Of a stretch of DNA of 14,957 nucleotides, positions 1-6,451 are shown piece after piece. Position numbers and translations under genes: made by a program. Source of the DNA: Bacillota bacterium (GTDB lineage: Bacteria; Bacillota; Clostridia; Christensenellales; Aristaeellaceae); the NCBI GenBank assembly GCA_023391725.1, contig JAEWAH010000312.1:1-14957 (forward strand), written 5' to 3'. The notes under the pieces are model-generated. The model saw only the letters and a list, made by a program, of their open reading frames with translations. It ran no database searches and was not told the DNA's origin. Numbering within the stretch: position 1 is the stretch's first letter; each line of letters opens with the position of its first letter.

Positions 1-623
1 AGAAGCCAGGCCTGGTGGTTGATGCCCGCGATCTGCCACTGCATCTTTTCATCGTACTTCATGCCCAGGCCTTCCAAAAGGTGCGGCACGCAGACCTGAA
101 CGCTGTGGCAAAGCCCCACGGTTTTGACAGAAGTCAAGCGCAGCATGGCCCCGGTGAGCATGGCCATGGGATTGGTGTAGTTTAAGAACCAGGCGTTGGG
201 GCAGACCTCTTCCATGTCCTTTGCAAAGTCCAGCATCACGGGGATGGTGCGCAGCGAACGGAAAATGCCGCCGATGCCCAGGGTATCGGCGATGGTCTGC
301 CGAAGGCCATACTTCTTGGGGACCTCAAAGTCGGTGACGGTGCAGGGCTCGTACCCGCCTACCTGGATGGCGTTGACAACGTAATTGGCATCTTTCAGCG
401 CGGCCTTGCGGTTTTCGACGCCAAGGTAAGCCTTGATGGTGGCCTTGCCGCCATGATTGCGGTTGATGGATTCCAGCATCAGCTGCGATTCCTTCAGCCT
501 CTCGGGATTGATGTCATACAGCGCGATCTGTGAGCCTTCCAAAGCTGGCGTGAGCATGCTGTCCCCCAGCACGTTCTTGGCAAAAACAGTGGAACCGGCT
601 CCCATAAAAGTGATCTTTGGCAC
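1..623 (-). CDS. melA: GH4 alpha-galactosidase (MelA-like), N-terminal 207 residues, cut by window edge
   Basis: Glycoside hydrolase family 4 enzyme, which hydrolyses alpha-galactosides such as melibiose in the cytoplasm by an NAD+- and Mn2+-dependent redox-elimination mechanism. The visible part starts with the dinucleotide-binding loop KITFMGAGST (residues 3-12) and continues with IQVGGYEPCTVTDFEVPKKY (86-105), DTLGIGGIFRSLRTIP (113-128), NYTNPMA (148-154), GLCHSVQ (170-176, Cys172 a metal ligand in the family) and GINHQAW (200-206, His203 a second ligand). The GGYEPCTVTDFEV and GLCHSVQ blocks closely resemble E. coli MelA and favour alpha-galactosidase over 6-phospho-alpha-glucosidase. The start is GTG at 621-623, preceded by AAGGAGG with good spacing. 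The gene lies 13 bases behind an AraC-family regulator whose TAA stop forms part of that ribosome binding site, so it is probably the third gene of an operon and translationally coupled. About half of the usual 430-450 residues lie outside the window. Confidence 0.93.
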   Translation of the reverse strand, partial: MPKITFMGAGSTVFAKNVLGDSMLTPALEGSQIALYDINPERLKESQLMLESINRNHGGKATIKAYLGVENRKAALKDANYVVNAIQVGGYEPCTVTDFEVPKKYGLRQTIADTLGIGGIFRSLRTIPVMLDFAKDMEEVCPNAWFLNYTNPMAMLTGAMLRLTSVKTVGLCHSVQVCVPHLLEGLGMKYDEKMQWQIAGINHQAWL

Positions 624-636
624 AGGTCTTTCCTCC

Positions 637-1563
637 TTATTGATGTTGGTTAAGGGGCTCTTTAAAGGTCTTCCCCATTGTCCCACCTTGATATTTTCTG
701 CGGTATTCCGTGGGGGACATCCCCACGATCCGCTTGAAAAGCTGTACAAAATACTGCTGGCTGCCGATACCCACGGCGGTGGAGATGTCACGCAGCGTTC
801 CCCGGGTATTCGTAAGCAGGTCCTGGGCCTTTTTGATGCGCACGTGGTGGATGTAATCTCCCAGCGTCATGCCCATATGCTCCTTGAACAGGCGGTGCAG
901 ATGGGTGGGATGGATATGCAGCCTGTCTGCCATCTGCTGGATGGTAATGGACTCCGTGCAGCATTCGCCGATGATATTAAGGGCCGAGGCGACGTACTGG
1001 TTGTGGATGGGGGCGCTCGCCGTCTCCAGCGATAAAAGCCGCCGCCTGGCGATGAACAGATTCACCTGGGCGCACAGGAAGGAGCAAAGGCGCTCGGCCT
1101 GGGCATGGGCGCTGTCCGCCAAAAGGATAATCTGCTTGATGAGCCCGTAGATGGTATCGTCTGCATCGGTAAGCACCAGGTAGGGGACGGGATGATCCAG
1201 CATATACCGGAAGGCTTCGCTTGATTCATACATCCCCCTGGTGGTGGGGCAGCGCTTGTCCAGCAGCTCATATTGGTATTCGATGTTCATGATGCTGCAC
1301 AAACCCATGGAGGCGTCAAAGCGCAGCGGCTGATGGAAGACCGTGGCATCCAGCCAGATGAACTGCTTGCGCCCGATCCGTACATCCTGCCCTTCCACAG
1401 TCAGAGACAGCGCGCCCTCGTTGACGTACATGACCTCGCAAAGGGTATGGGCGTGGCTCATTTCCTCCTTCGTGGTGTGGATCATATCTGCCCGGTCGTA
1501 ATAGGCATGTACGACGGGGACGTAATCCTCTGTTTTGTAGAAAGAGGAAAAAATGGAATGCAA
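637..1563 (-). CDS. AraC-family transcriptional regulator with N-terminal cupin-type domain (proximal to melA)
   Basis: 308-residue one-component regulator. Residues about 35-100 have the pattern of an AraC ligand-binding/cupin domain (HAHTLCEVMYVNEGALSL, then IGRKQFIWLDATVFHQP). Residues 205-292 form the double helix-turn-helix DNA-binding domain: ITIQQMADRLHIHPTHLHRL is the first HTH, and VGIGSQQYFVQLFKRIVGMS with P-x-x-Y-R-R-K-Y the second. The start is TTG at 1561-1563, the only start well placed behind GGAGG (8-base spacing). It begins 17 bases after the stop of a paralogous AraC regulator and ends so that its TAA overlaps the melA ribosome binding site. The context suggests control of alpha-galactoside use, probably as an activator responding to a sugar. 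Ligand and target sites cannot be read from the sequence. Confidence 0.93.
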   Translation of the reverse strand: MHSIFSSFYKTEDYVPVVHAYYDRADMIHTTKEEMSHAHTLCEVMYVNEGALSLTVEGQDVRIGRKQFIWLDATVFHQPLRFDASMGLCSIMNIEYQYELLDKRCPTTRGMYESSEAFRYMLDHPVPYLVLTDADDTIYGLIKQIILLADSAHAQAERLCSFLCAQVNLFIARRRLLSLETASAPIHNQYVASALNIIGECCTESITIQQMADRLHIHPTHLHRLFKEHMGMTLGDYIHHVRIKKAQDLLTNTRGTLRDISTAVGIGSQQYFVQLFKRIVGMSPTEYRRKYQGGTMGKTFKEPLNQHQ

Positions 1564-1580
1564 CGGCGCTTCCTCCTTCC

Positions 1581-2483
1581 TCAGTGCATGGGCGCGCTGA
1601 CGGTTTCGTAGTGCTGCTGGGCGATTTTGTAATCACACGTTACATTGTAGGATTTGCGGAAACTTTGGGGCGTCATACCCACCTGCTGCTTAAACACCCG
1701 GCAGAAGTACTGCTGGGTGGAAATCCCCACCAGGCAGGCGATATCGGCCATGGGGATATCCGTTCGCATGAGCAGAGTCTTGGCTTTCCCCATGCGCAGC
1801 CGAGTCAGGTATTTGCCGATGCTACACTCGGTCTCGGCCAGGAAAAGGCGGTGCAGGTGCCCGGCGTGGATGCCCACGTGGCTGGCGATATCGTCCGTCG
1901 TGATGCTTAACATGTAATTGTCGTGGATGTATTGCACAGCCGAGCGCACATGCTTGTTGTAGCGGCGGATCTTGTTCCCGTCCTCACCCAGCGCCGTGGC
2001 AATGACAAGCATCAGGTACGCCAGGGCGGAGGCTGTGTACACGCGGCGCTCCTGGGCCTCAAAGTGGGCATAGGCCTGAAGGCTGCGCAGCGTGGTGAGC
2101 ACCAGGGCAAAGCTGTCGTGAAACACCAGTGCCCCGTCCGGCTGGGCGCAAAGGCGCCGGTAGTCGCCATAGCTTACGCTAAGGTCGCCAAGGGAGCAGC
2201 CGAAAAAGCCCCCTTCGTCCACGCCGAAATCCAGCTGGGCCAAAAGCACATCCTCCGTGGGGGATGCGATCTTGTAGGAAACGCAGCCTTTGAACAGCAG
2301 CATCCGCGTGCCGATCAAATGAACGGTCTGTTCACTCAAGACCACTTCACAGTGGCCGCTTGAGGCGCATAGCAACCGGTACATGCCGGCGGGGGAGCAT
2401 TGCTCCAATGGGCGGTCCGGCGCCATGGTTGTAAAAGAAGAAAGGAAAAAGCTTTTCTGGCAAGCCGGCTGACGATGCTCCAT
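1581..2483 (-). CDS. AraC-family transcriptional regulator (first gene of the melA unit)
   Basis: 300-residue AraC-type regulator. The N-terminal part (about 20-100) is a divergent effector domain (cupin-like, SSGHCEVVLSEQTVHLIGTR then MLLFKGCVSY). Residues 187-280 carry the AraC DNA-binding domain: ITTDDIASHVGIHAGHLHRL and VGISTQQYFCRVFKQQVGMT followed by PQSFRKSYN. It is clearly paralogous to the next gene: both share IH-x-x-HLHRLF, QQYF and VGM-x-P in the HTH region. ATG at 2481-2483 sits behind AAGGGGG with 9-base spacing, and an appropriately placed promoter lies at 2524-2552. As the first gene of the leftward operon it may control its own promoter or act together with its neighbour, which is an inference from the arrangement. 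Confidence 0.92.
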   Translation of the reverse strand: MEHRQPACQKSFFLSSFTTMAPDRPLEQCSPAGMYRLLCASSGHCEVVLSEQTVHLIGTRMLLFKGCVSYKIASPTEDVLLAQLDFGVDEGGFFGCSLGDLSVSYGDYRRLCAQPDGALVFHDSFALVLTTLRSLQAYAHFEAQERRVYTASALAYLMLVIATALGEDGNKIRRYNKHVRSAVQYIHDNYMLSITTDDIASHVGIHAGHLHRLFLAETECSIGKYLTRLRMGKAKTLLMRTDIPMADIACLVGISTQQYFCRVFKQQVGMTPQSFRKSYNVTCDYKIAQQHYETVSAPMH

Positions 2484-2523
2484 TGCGCTTTTCCCCCTTC
2501 TATGCCTATGATCGCATATGCAT

Positions 2524-2552
2524 AGTATACAAAGACAAGTTCATCTGCACAA
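2524..2552 (-). promoter_or_regulatory. Candidate sigma-A promoter of the AraC-AraC-melA unit
   Basis: Read on the minus strand: -35 TTGTGC (2552-2547), 17-base spacer, -10 TATACT (2529-2524), placing the start about 35-40 bases before the first ATG. Possible operators next to it: a second copy of TGCACAA at 2584-2590 (the first, 2546-2552, overlaps the -35), the inverted repeat GATTG-CA-CAATC at 2581-2592, and the palindrome GCATATGC just downstream of the -10. The -35 match is only 3 of 6. Confidence 0.5.
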
Positions 2553-2784
2553 GAAGGGAATAAGGGGATTTGCGATTTTTGATTGCACAATCCTCGCGCG
2601 TATTCTGCGCCCAGGCGCACGGCTAGAGCAGTCCTGCCAAAAGATGTAAGGATATTGAACAAAATGGATAAGAATATTATGGCGTTGCGCATAGGGAATT
2701 GAAGGGAAGGACCTCTATGCTCCGCATGTAAATTGTTTCACTCCGGCAAACGCGCAAAACCCGCGCCGATCGAGATCTGCTTGC
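2553..2784. other. Gene-free part of the divergent intergenic region
   Basis: Between the divergent AraC and GNAT genes (2484-2865) no convincing protein gene is visible. The stretch contains the TGCACAA repeat and GATTG/CAATC inverted repeat near 2581-2592, and a weak plus-strand promoter-like pair (TTGAAC near 2655, 17 bases, TATGGC). It also holds a four-codon open frame (ATG at 2717, stop TAA at 2729-2731) behind GAAGGGAAGG, whose significance is unknown. Confidence 0.4.
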
Positions 2785-2814
2785 TGGACGATGCTGCCAT
2801 AGATAGAGTATACT
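2785..2814 (+). promoter_or_regulatory. Candidate sigma-A promoter of the GNAT-amidohydrolase unit
   Basis: -35 TGGACG (2785-2790), 18-base spacer, -10 TATACT (2809-2814). This would give a 5' leader of about 45 bases before the ATG at 2866. A perfect TTGACA at 2819-2824 lies just downstream but has no acceptable -10 at 16-19 bases, so it was not used. Confidence 0.4.
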
Positions 2815-2865
2815 GGCTTTGACATACGCTTACCGATGATTTTTTTTGCCGAAAGGAGCGCCTGC

Positions 2866-3795
2866 ATGAAAGTGATACAAAAGCCATGGCTCAAGCTCAA
2901 GGAGACCATTGATCAAACGGACCATGACCTGATCCATGACCTTGAAAAACTGTGTGCCTGGGAAGATCACACGGCGCTTAAGCTGGAACTGGATTACAAG
3001 ATGGGCGTTCCATGCGCCAGCGGCAGGGCGGAGAGCGCCCGGGATGTGAACGAATTCCTGTATTTTGACGGGCAGGAACTAATCGGCTATATCGGGATCG
3101 GTGCGTTTGGCCAGCCGGTGGAAATAAACGGCATGGTGCACCCTGCCTACAGGCGGCAGGGCGTATTCACCGCGCTCTTTTCCTGGGTGAGGGCGGAGCT
3201 TACGCGCAGGAATGCGCCGGAAGCTCTGCTTCTTTGCGACAGGAATTCTGTCGCCGGGCAGACGTTCATCAAAAGGACCGGGGCGGTACATGAGCATTCG
3301 GAATATGAGATGTACTTAAGGCGCGAGGTCGGGAAGCCTTCCGGCGTGATCACCCTGCGCAAGGCGGTCAACGCGGACGCCCATGAGATCGCCAGGCAGA
3401 ACGCCATCTACTTTGGCGATAGGGAAGAGGAACCTCCTCATGAAAACGTGATCCTTCCCGAAGAGGAGGAAAAGAGGGGGATGACCATCTATCTTGCGGA
3501 GCTTGATCAGCAGGTGATCGGCAAGATCCACCTTCAGCTGCTTAATGGCGTTGGCGGGATCTACGGCGTGGGCGTGCTGCCGGAATACCGCAGCCGTGGG
3601 TTTGGGAGGGAACTATTGCTTCAGGGCATCGCGAAGCTGAAAGAAGCAGGCGCCCGGGACATCATGCTTCAGGTGGCTGCCGGGAACGACCGCGCCCTGG
3701 GCCTGTACCAGTCATGCGGTTTTGAGGAAACATCCGTGATGGACTATTACAAGTTTACAATTCAGGGCGGGTGTGCTAAGATTTCATACAAATGA
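2866..3795 (+). CDS. Tandem-domain GNAT N-acetyltransferase
   Basis: 309-residue protein with two GNAT (acetyl-CoA-dependent acyltransferase) domains. The first, about 55-150, has motif A around VHPAYRRQGVFTAL (91-104) and ends in RNSVAGQTFIKRTGA (126-140). The second, about 160-297, has the stronger motif A VLPEYRSRGFGRELL (237-251) and motif B NDRALGLYQSCGFEE (274-288). The first domain's R-R-Q-G-V-F loop departs from the usual R/Q-x-x-G-x-G/A acetyl-CoA loop, so it may be structural, with catalysis in the second. ATG at 2866 was chosen over the in-frame ATG at 2836 because AAAGGAG precedes it at proper spacing. A metal-dependent amidohydrolase follows after 35 bases, probably in the same transcript. 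The substrate is unknown; a small amine or antibiotic is possible. Confidence 0.88.
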   Translation: MKVIQKPWLKLKETIDQTDHDLIHDLEKLCAWEDHTALKLELDYKMGVPCASGRAESARDVNEFLYFDGQELIGYIGIGAFGQPVEINGMVHPAYRRQGVFTALFSWVRAELTRRNAPEALLLCDRNSVAGQTFIKRTGAVHEHSEYEMYLRREVGKPSGVITLRKAVNADAHEIARQNAIYFGDREEEPPHENVILPEEEEKRGMTIYLAELDQQVIGKIHLQLLNGVGGIYGVGVLPEYRSRGFGRELLLQGIAKLKEAGARDIMLQVAAGNDRALGLYQSCGFEETSVMDYYKFTIQGGCAKISYK

Positions 3796-3830
3796 TTTTC
3801 AAATGATATTTGAGAGGGTAGGGTGGTAGT

Positions 3831-4982
3831 ATGATTTGTATCCGCAATGGTCTTATCCATGACGCTGTGAACCCTAAGCCTTATGTCGCCGATATTTTGA
3901 TCGATAAGGGCAAGATCAAGGCCATCGGCGAAAAGCTTCCCGCCAAGGGCGCCAAGGTGGTGGATGCCGCAGGCCTCGAGGTTTATCCCGGCTTTGTGGA
4001 GGCCCACGGCCACAGCGGCCTGGACGGCTACGGCATCGGGTATGAGGGCCAGGATTACAACGAAATGAACGATATCATCTCCCCGCAGCTTAGGGCCATC
4101 GACGCTATCCAGCCCATGGACTATGCCTTGAAGGAAGCCCGGGAAGGCGGGGTCACCTGCATGTGCGTGGGCCCAGGCAGCGCCAATGTGCTGGGCGGCA
4201 CCTTTGCGGCCATCAAGCCTGTGGGCGTTAGGGTGGAAAAGATGCTGGTCAAGCGCGAATGCGCCATGAAATGTGCCTTTGGCGAAAACCCCAAGCGCTG
4301 CTACCGCGACAAGGGGGACTCCACCCGCATGTCCACCGCGTCAAAGCTTCGGGAAATGCTCTTTAAGGCCAAGGAATACCAGCAGAAGCTGGAAGCCGCC
4401 GGGGACGATCTTTCCAAGCGCCCCGCCTTTGATATGAAACTCAATTCCCTTTTGCCGGTATTGCGCCGGGAAATGCCGCTGAAGGCCCACGCCCACCAGG
4501 CGGACGATATGTTCACCGCGCTGCGCATCGCCAGGGAATTCAATGTGGACATTACTTTGGAGCACTGCACCGAAGGCCATCTCATTGCCGAGGAACTGGC
4601 ACAAGAAAACGTGCCCCTGGCGGTAGGCCCCACGCTGGGCCATGCCACGAAATTTGAGCTTCGCAACAAAAGCTGGGAGACGCCGGGCGTTCTTCAAAAG
4701 GCGGGCTGCCAGGTATCCATCATCACCGATTCCCCGGTGATCCCCCAAAAGTATCTGCCGCTGTGCGCGGGGCTGGCTGTGAAGTCCGGCATGGACCCCT
4801 TCGGCGCGCTGCAAGCCATCACCATCAATCCGGCCAAGCATATCGGCATTGCGGACCGGGTGGGCTCCCTGGAAGCTGGAAAGGACGCGGATATCGTGAT
4901 CACCGACGGCTCCCCCTTTGAAGTGAGCACGACGGTAAAGATGGTGTTCATCGACGGGGAGCGGATCTTCGCGCAGGCGTAA
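3831..4982 (+). CDS. Amidohydrolase-superfamily metal-dependent hydrolase (imidazolonepropionase/dihydroorotase-like)
   Basis: 383-residue cytosolic TIM-barrel amidohydrolase. It has the N-terminal beta-sandwich start (ICIRNGLIHDAV), then GFVEAHGHSG with the metal ligands His59 and His61, a PGSANVLGG block (115-123), KAHAHQADD (218-226) with His220/His222, LEHCTEGH (243-250) with His245/His250, and the catalytic-type aspartate in IITDSP (Asp300). The C-terminal NPAKHIG...GSLEAGKDADIVI pattern is typical of the superfamily. It best resembles the uncharacterised 'metal-dependent hydrolase subgroup C' proteins often labelled simply amidohydrolase. The start is ATG at 3831 behind a GAGAGGG-like site. 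It follows a GNAT gene by 35 bases with no terminator between them, so the pair may act on the same compound (for example N-acyl attachment and amide hydrolysis), which is speculative. Confidence 0.9.
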   Translation: MICIRNGLIHDAVNPKPYVADILIDKGKIKAIGEKLPAKGAKVVDAAGLEVYPGFVEAHGHSGLDGYGIGYEGQDYNEMNDIISPQLRAIDAIQPMDYALKEAREGGVTCMCVGPGSANVLGGTFAAIKPVGVRVEKMLVKRECAMKCAFGENPKRCYRDKGDSTRMSTASKLREMLFKAKEYQQKLEAAGDDLSKRPAFDMKLNSLLPVLRREMPLKAHAHQADDMFTALRIAREFNVDITLEHCTEGHLIAEELAQENVPLAVGPTLGHATKFELRNKSWETPGVLQKAGCQVSIITDSPVIPQKYLPLCAGLAVKSGMDPFGALQAITINPAKHIGIADRVGSLEAGKDADIVITDGSPFEVSTTVKMVFIDGERIFAQA

Positions 4983-5037
4983 AAGAAGAGCTGGCCATAA
5001 GCGGCGTCTTAAAGAGCATTATATCTGCAGCTTGTGC

Positions 5038-5066
5038 TTGCAATTTATGGCAAGGTTGGATATACT
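5038..5066 (+). promoter_or_regulatory. Sigma-A promoter driving the attenuator leader and second GNAT gene
   Basis: -35 TTGCAA (5038-5043), exact 17-base spacer, -10 TATACT (5061-5066). The expected start is near 5073. It lies 55 bases after the amidohydrolase stop, a gap with no recognisable terminator, so some read-through from that operon is also possible. Confidence 0.6.
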
Positions 5067-5098
5067 ACTGCTCAAACCATGGAAAGGGGCGCAAAGCC

Positions 5099-5206
5099 GT
5101 GCTCAAAGCAGTGTTTGACATCCGGAATAATGAATATGCCAAGTCTGAGTCCAAACATTGCGGTAGTCAGGCTTTGGCTCTTTTTGGTTTTCCTGATCTG
5201 GTGTAG
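5099..5206 (+). CDS. Possible 35-codon leader peptide (upstream ORF)
   Basis: GTG start at 5099 behind GGAAAGGGG (5081-5089, 9 bases away) and about 26 bases after the predicted transcription start, ending in TAG at 5204-5206. The peptide begins VLKAVFDIRNNEYAKSESKH and ends LALFGFPDLV; no known family is recognised. It spans leader segments S1 and S2, so a ribosome finishing the ORF would cover the antiterminator arm and favour termination. A stall in the first half would leave the antiterminator arm free. A competing frame (ATG at 5130 or 5136 to TAA at 5220-5222) would give a short hydrophobic peptide (RLWLFLVFLIWCSKAAS end) but has a poorer ribosome binding site. Confidence 0.38.
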   Translation: MLKAVFDIRNNEYAKSESKHCGSQALALFGFPDLV

Positions 5207-5231
5207 CAAAGCTGCATCCTAATCAAAAACC

Positions 5232-5269
5232 AAAAGCGGCCAAGATAAAAAGCTTGGCCGCTTTTCTTT
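5232..5269 (+). terminator. Intrinsic terminator upstream of the second GNAT gene (attenuator terminator)
   Basis: Perfect 13-bp stem AAAAGCGGCCAAG (5232-5244) / CTTGGCCGCTTTT (5253-5265) with an 8-base A-rich loop, followed by CTTTA. It ends only 16 bases before the GGGAGG ribosome binding site of the downstream gene, so with a promoter at 5038-5066 it is positioned to regulate that gene and not to end the upstream operon alone. Confidence 0.8.
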
Positions 5270-5298
5270 ATACCAACAGGGAGAGGGAGGGCTTTGAT

Positions 5299-6327
5299 AT
5301 GATGAGATCACTGGAAACCGGGCGCTTGATCCTTCGCAAATTTACCCCGGACGACCTGGATGCTGTCCAAAGCTACGCGGCCATTACGGAAAACGCTATT
5401 TACATGGAGTGGGGGCCCAACACGCAGGAGCAGACACAGGTGTTTATTGATAGGGCGATTTCGCAAGCGGAAGAGGATCCCTGCGTGAATTACCAATATG
5501 CTGCTGTGCTCAAGGATACCGGCAGGCTCATTGGCGGCTGTGACCTGAATCTATCAAGAGATAAAGCGGAAATTGGTTGGATACTGCACCGTGATTTCTG
5601 GAAGCAGGGCTACGGGCCCGAAATGGGGGAAGCCATGCTGAAGCTTGGTTTTGACGAGCTGCACCTGCACCGCATCATCGCCCGCTGCGACGCGGAAAAT
5701 TACGGCTCCTACCGCGTGATGGAGAAGATCGGCATGCGCCGGGAGGGGTTGTTCATCGAAGGACGCCCGGCGAATAAGCTGTCGGATCAAAAATACGGCG
5801 ATGAACTAGTCTATGCCATCCTAAAAGAAGAATGGGACACTCGCAAGGAAATAGCATATTACAATGCCCTTCCATTTGAGTTTGAAGCATTTTTAAACCT
5901 TGGGGAACTGTCCCAAGACGGGATCTACCTTGTTTGCACGGCAAAAAGTCCGGCCATTCCCGAGAAGAAATTTGTGCCCGCCTATCACTTTGCCGTGTGC
6001 AAGGGTGGGGAAAAGATCGGCGACATTGACCTGCGCATTGGGTATACCGATGGGCTGTATTACGGCGGCAATATTGGCTATAGCATTGATGAAAAGCACC
6101 GCGGCAACGGATACGCGGTGACCGCCTGCCGCCTGCTTCGGCCCTTGGCAAAAGCCCACGGCATGAAAAAGCTGCTGATCACAAACAACCCTGCCAATAC
6201 AGCGTCAAGGCGCGTCTGCGAAAAACTTGGGGCGCGGCTTGTGCGTAAGGCGAGGCTGCCCGAGTGGCATGACCTGTATAAGGCAGGCGGGCGGTTTGAG
6301 AACATATTCGAATGGGATGTGGAGTAA
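5299..6327 (+). CDS. Two-domain GNAT acetyltransferase (RimJ/RimL-type domain fused to a second GNAT domain)
   Basis: 342-residue fusion. Residues 5-179 are a RimJ/RimL-type GNAT domain: LETGRLILRKFTPDDLDAV, GWILHRDFWKQGYGPEMGEA with the acetyl-CoA loop at 101-108, then ARCDAENYGSYRVMEKIGMR. Residues 188-341 are a different GNAT domain, known elsewhere as a stand-alone protein: FVPAYHFAVC, GDIDLRIGYTDGLYYGGNIG, YSIDEKHRGNGYAVTACRLL (acetyl-CoA loop at 267-272), ITNNPANTASRRVCEKLGAR, LPEWHDLY. Both loops look intact, so both domains may be active. The start is ATG at 5299 (a second ATG follows at 5302) behind GGGAGG at 5285-5290. The in-frame TTG at 5254 was rejected because it lies inside the terminator hairpin. 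Expression is probably controlled by the upstream attenuator. The substrate is unknown; antibiotic or peptide N-acetylation would fit. Confidence 0.88.
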   Translation: MMRSLETGRLILRKFTPDDLDAVQSYAAITENAIYMEWGPNTQEQTQVFIDRAISQAEEDPCVNYQYAAVLKDTGRLIGGCDLNLSRDKAEIGWILHRDFWKQGYGPEMGEAMLKLGFDELHLHRIIARCDAENYGSYRVMEKIGMRREGLFIEGRPANKLSDQKYGDELVYAILKEEWDTRKEIAYYNALPFEFEAFLNLGELSQDGIYLVCTAKSPAIPEKKFVPAYHFAVCKGGEKIGDIDLRIGYTDGLYYGGNIGYSIDEKHRGNGYAVTACRLLRPLAKAHGMKKLLITNNPANTASRRVCEKLGARLVRKARLPEWHDLYKAGGRFENIFEWDVE

Positions 6328-6371
6328 CCGGGAGCATAAAAGCTGCGGCAAACAATCACCTGCATATAAAG

Positions 6372-6405
6372 GCAGTTTTGTGTGAAGGCACAGGCTGCTT
6401 TTTTT
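6372..6405 (+). terminator. Probable intrinsic terminator after the second GNAT gene
   Basis: Interrupted hairpin: GCAG (6372-6375) with CTGC (6395-6398), and inside it TGTG (6381-6384) with CACA (6389-6392). It is followed immediately by seven T (6399-6405), and lies about 45 bases after the GNAT stop codon. Confidence 0.6.
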
Positions 6406-6451
6406 GATTTTGGCGTAACAAAAAAATGACACCTTTACAAAATATGGAGTG

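Larger units (their letters stand above)
5073..5298 (+). promoter_or_regulatory. Candidate transcription-attenuator leader of the second GNAT gene
   Basis: A 5' leader of about 226 nt with four interacting segments. S1 (5147-5155, GAGTCCAAA) pairs with the 5' part of S2 (5173-5180, TTTGGCTC), giving 8 pairs with one bulge. S2 (5172-5197) pairs with S3 (5222-5244), giving 22 pairs with small bulges and covering all of the terminator's left arm. S3 (5232-5244) pairs with S4 (5253-5265) as a perfect 13-bp terminator stem. S1:S2, S2:S3 and S3:S4 are mutually exclusive in the manner of pause, antiterminator and terminator forms. A possible 35-codon upstream ORF (5099-5206) runs across S1 and S2, which would let ribosome position choose the fold. 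No T-box motif is present, and a partial c-di-GMP-riboswitch resemblance was not accepted. Pairings were traced by hand, not folded. Confidence 0.55.

Noticed and set aside
2819..2824. Perfect TTGACA as -35 of the first GNAT gene
   Set aside because: No -10-like hexamer at 16-19 bases; the sequence there is a T-tract running to the ribosome binding site.
2715..2909. 64-residue minus-strand frame overlapping the first GNAT start
   Set aside because: No ribosome binding site or family pattern, and it overlaps a well-supported plus-strand start.
5066..5098. c-di-GMP-I (GEMM) riboswitch-like core: CAAACC ... GAAA ... CGCAAAGCC
   Set aside because: The spacing and core bases are suggestive, but the GGC partner before AAACC that should pair with the GCC is missing. 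No P3 helix with tetraloop receptor follows, and the predicted transcription start would remove the 5' strand. A covariance-model search would settle it; a significant hit with an upstream start would revive the idea.
5254..5298. Extension of the second GNAT protein to a TTG start at 5254
   Set aside because: The codons lie in the right arm of the terminator hairpin and there is no ribosome binding site; GGGAGG clearly serves 5299.
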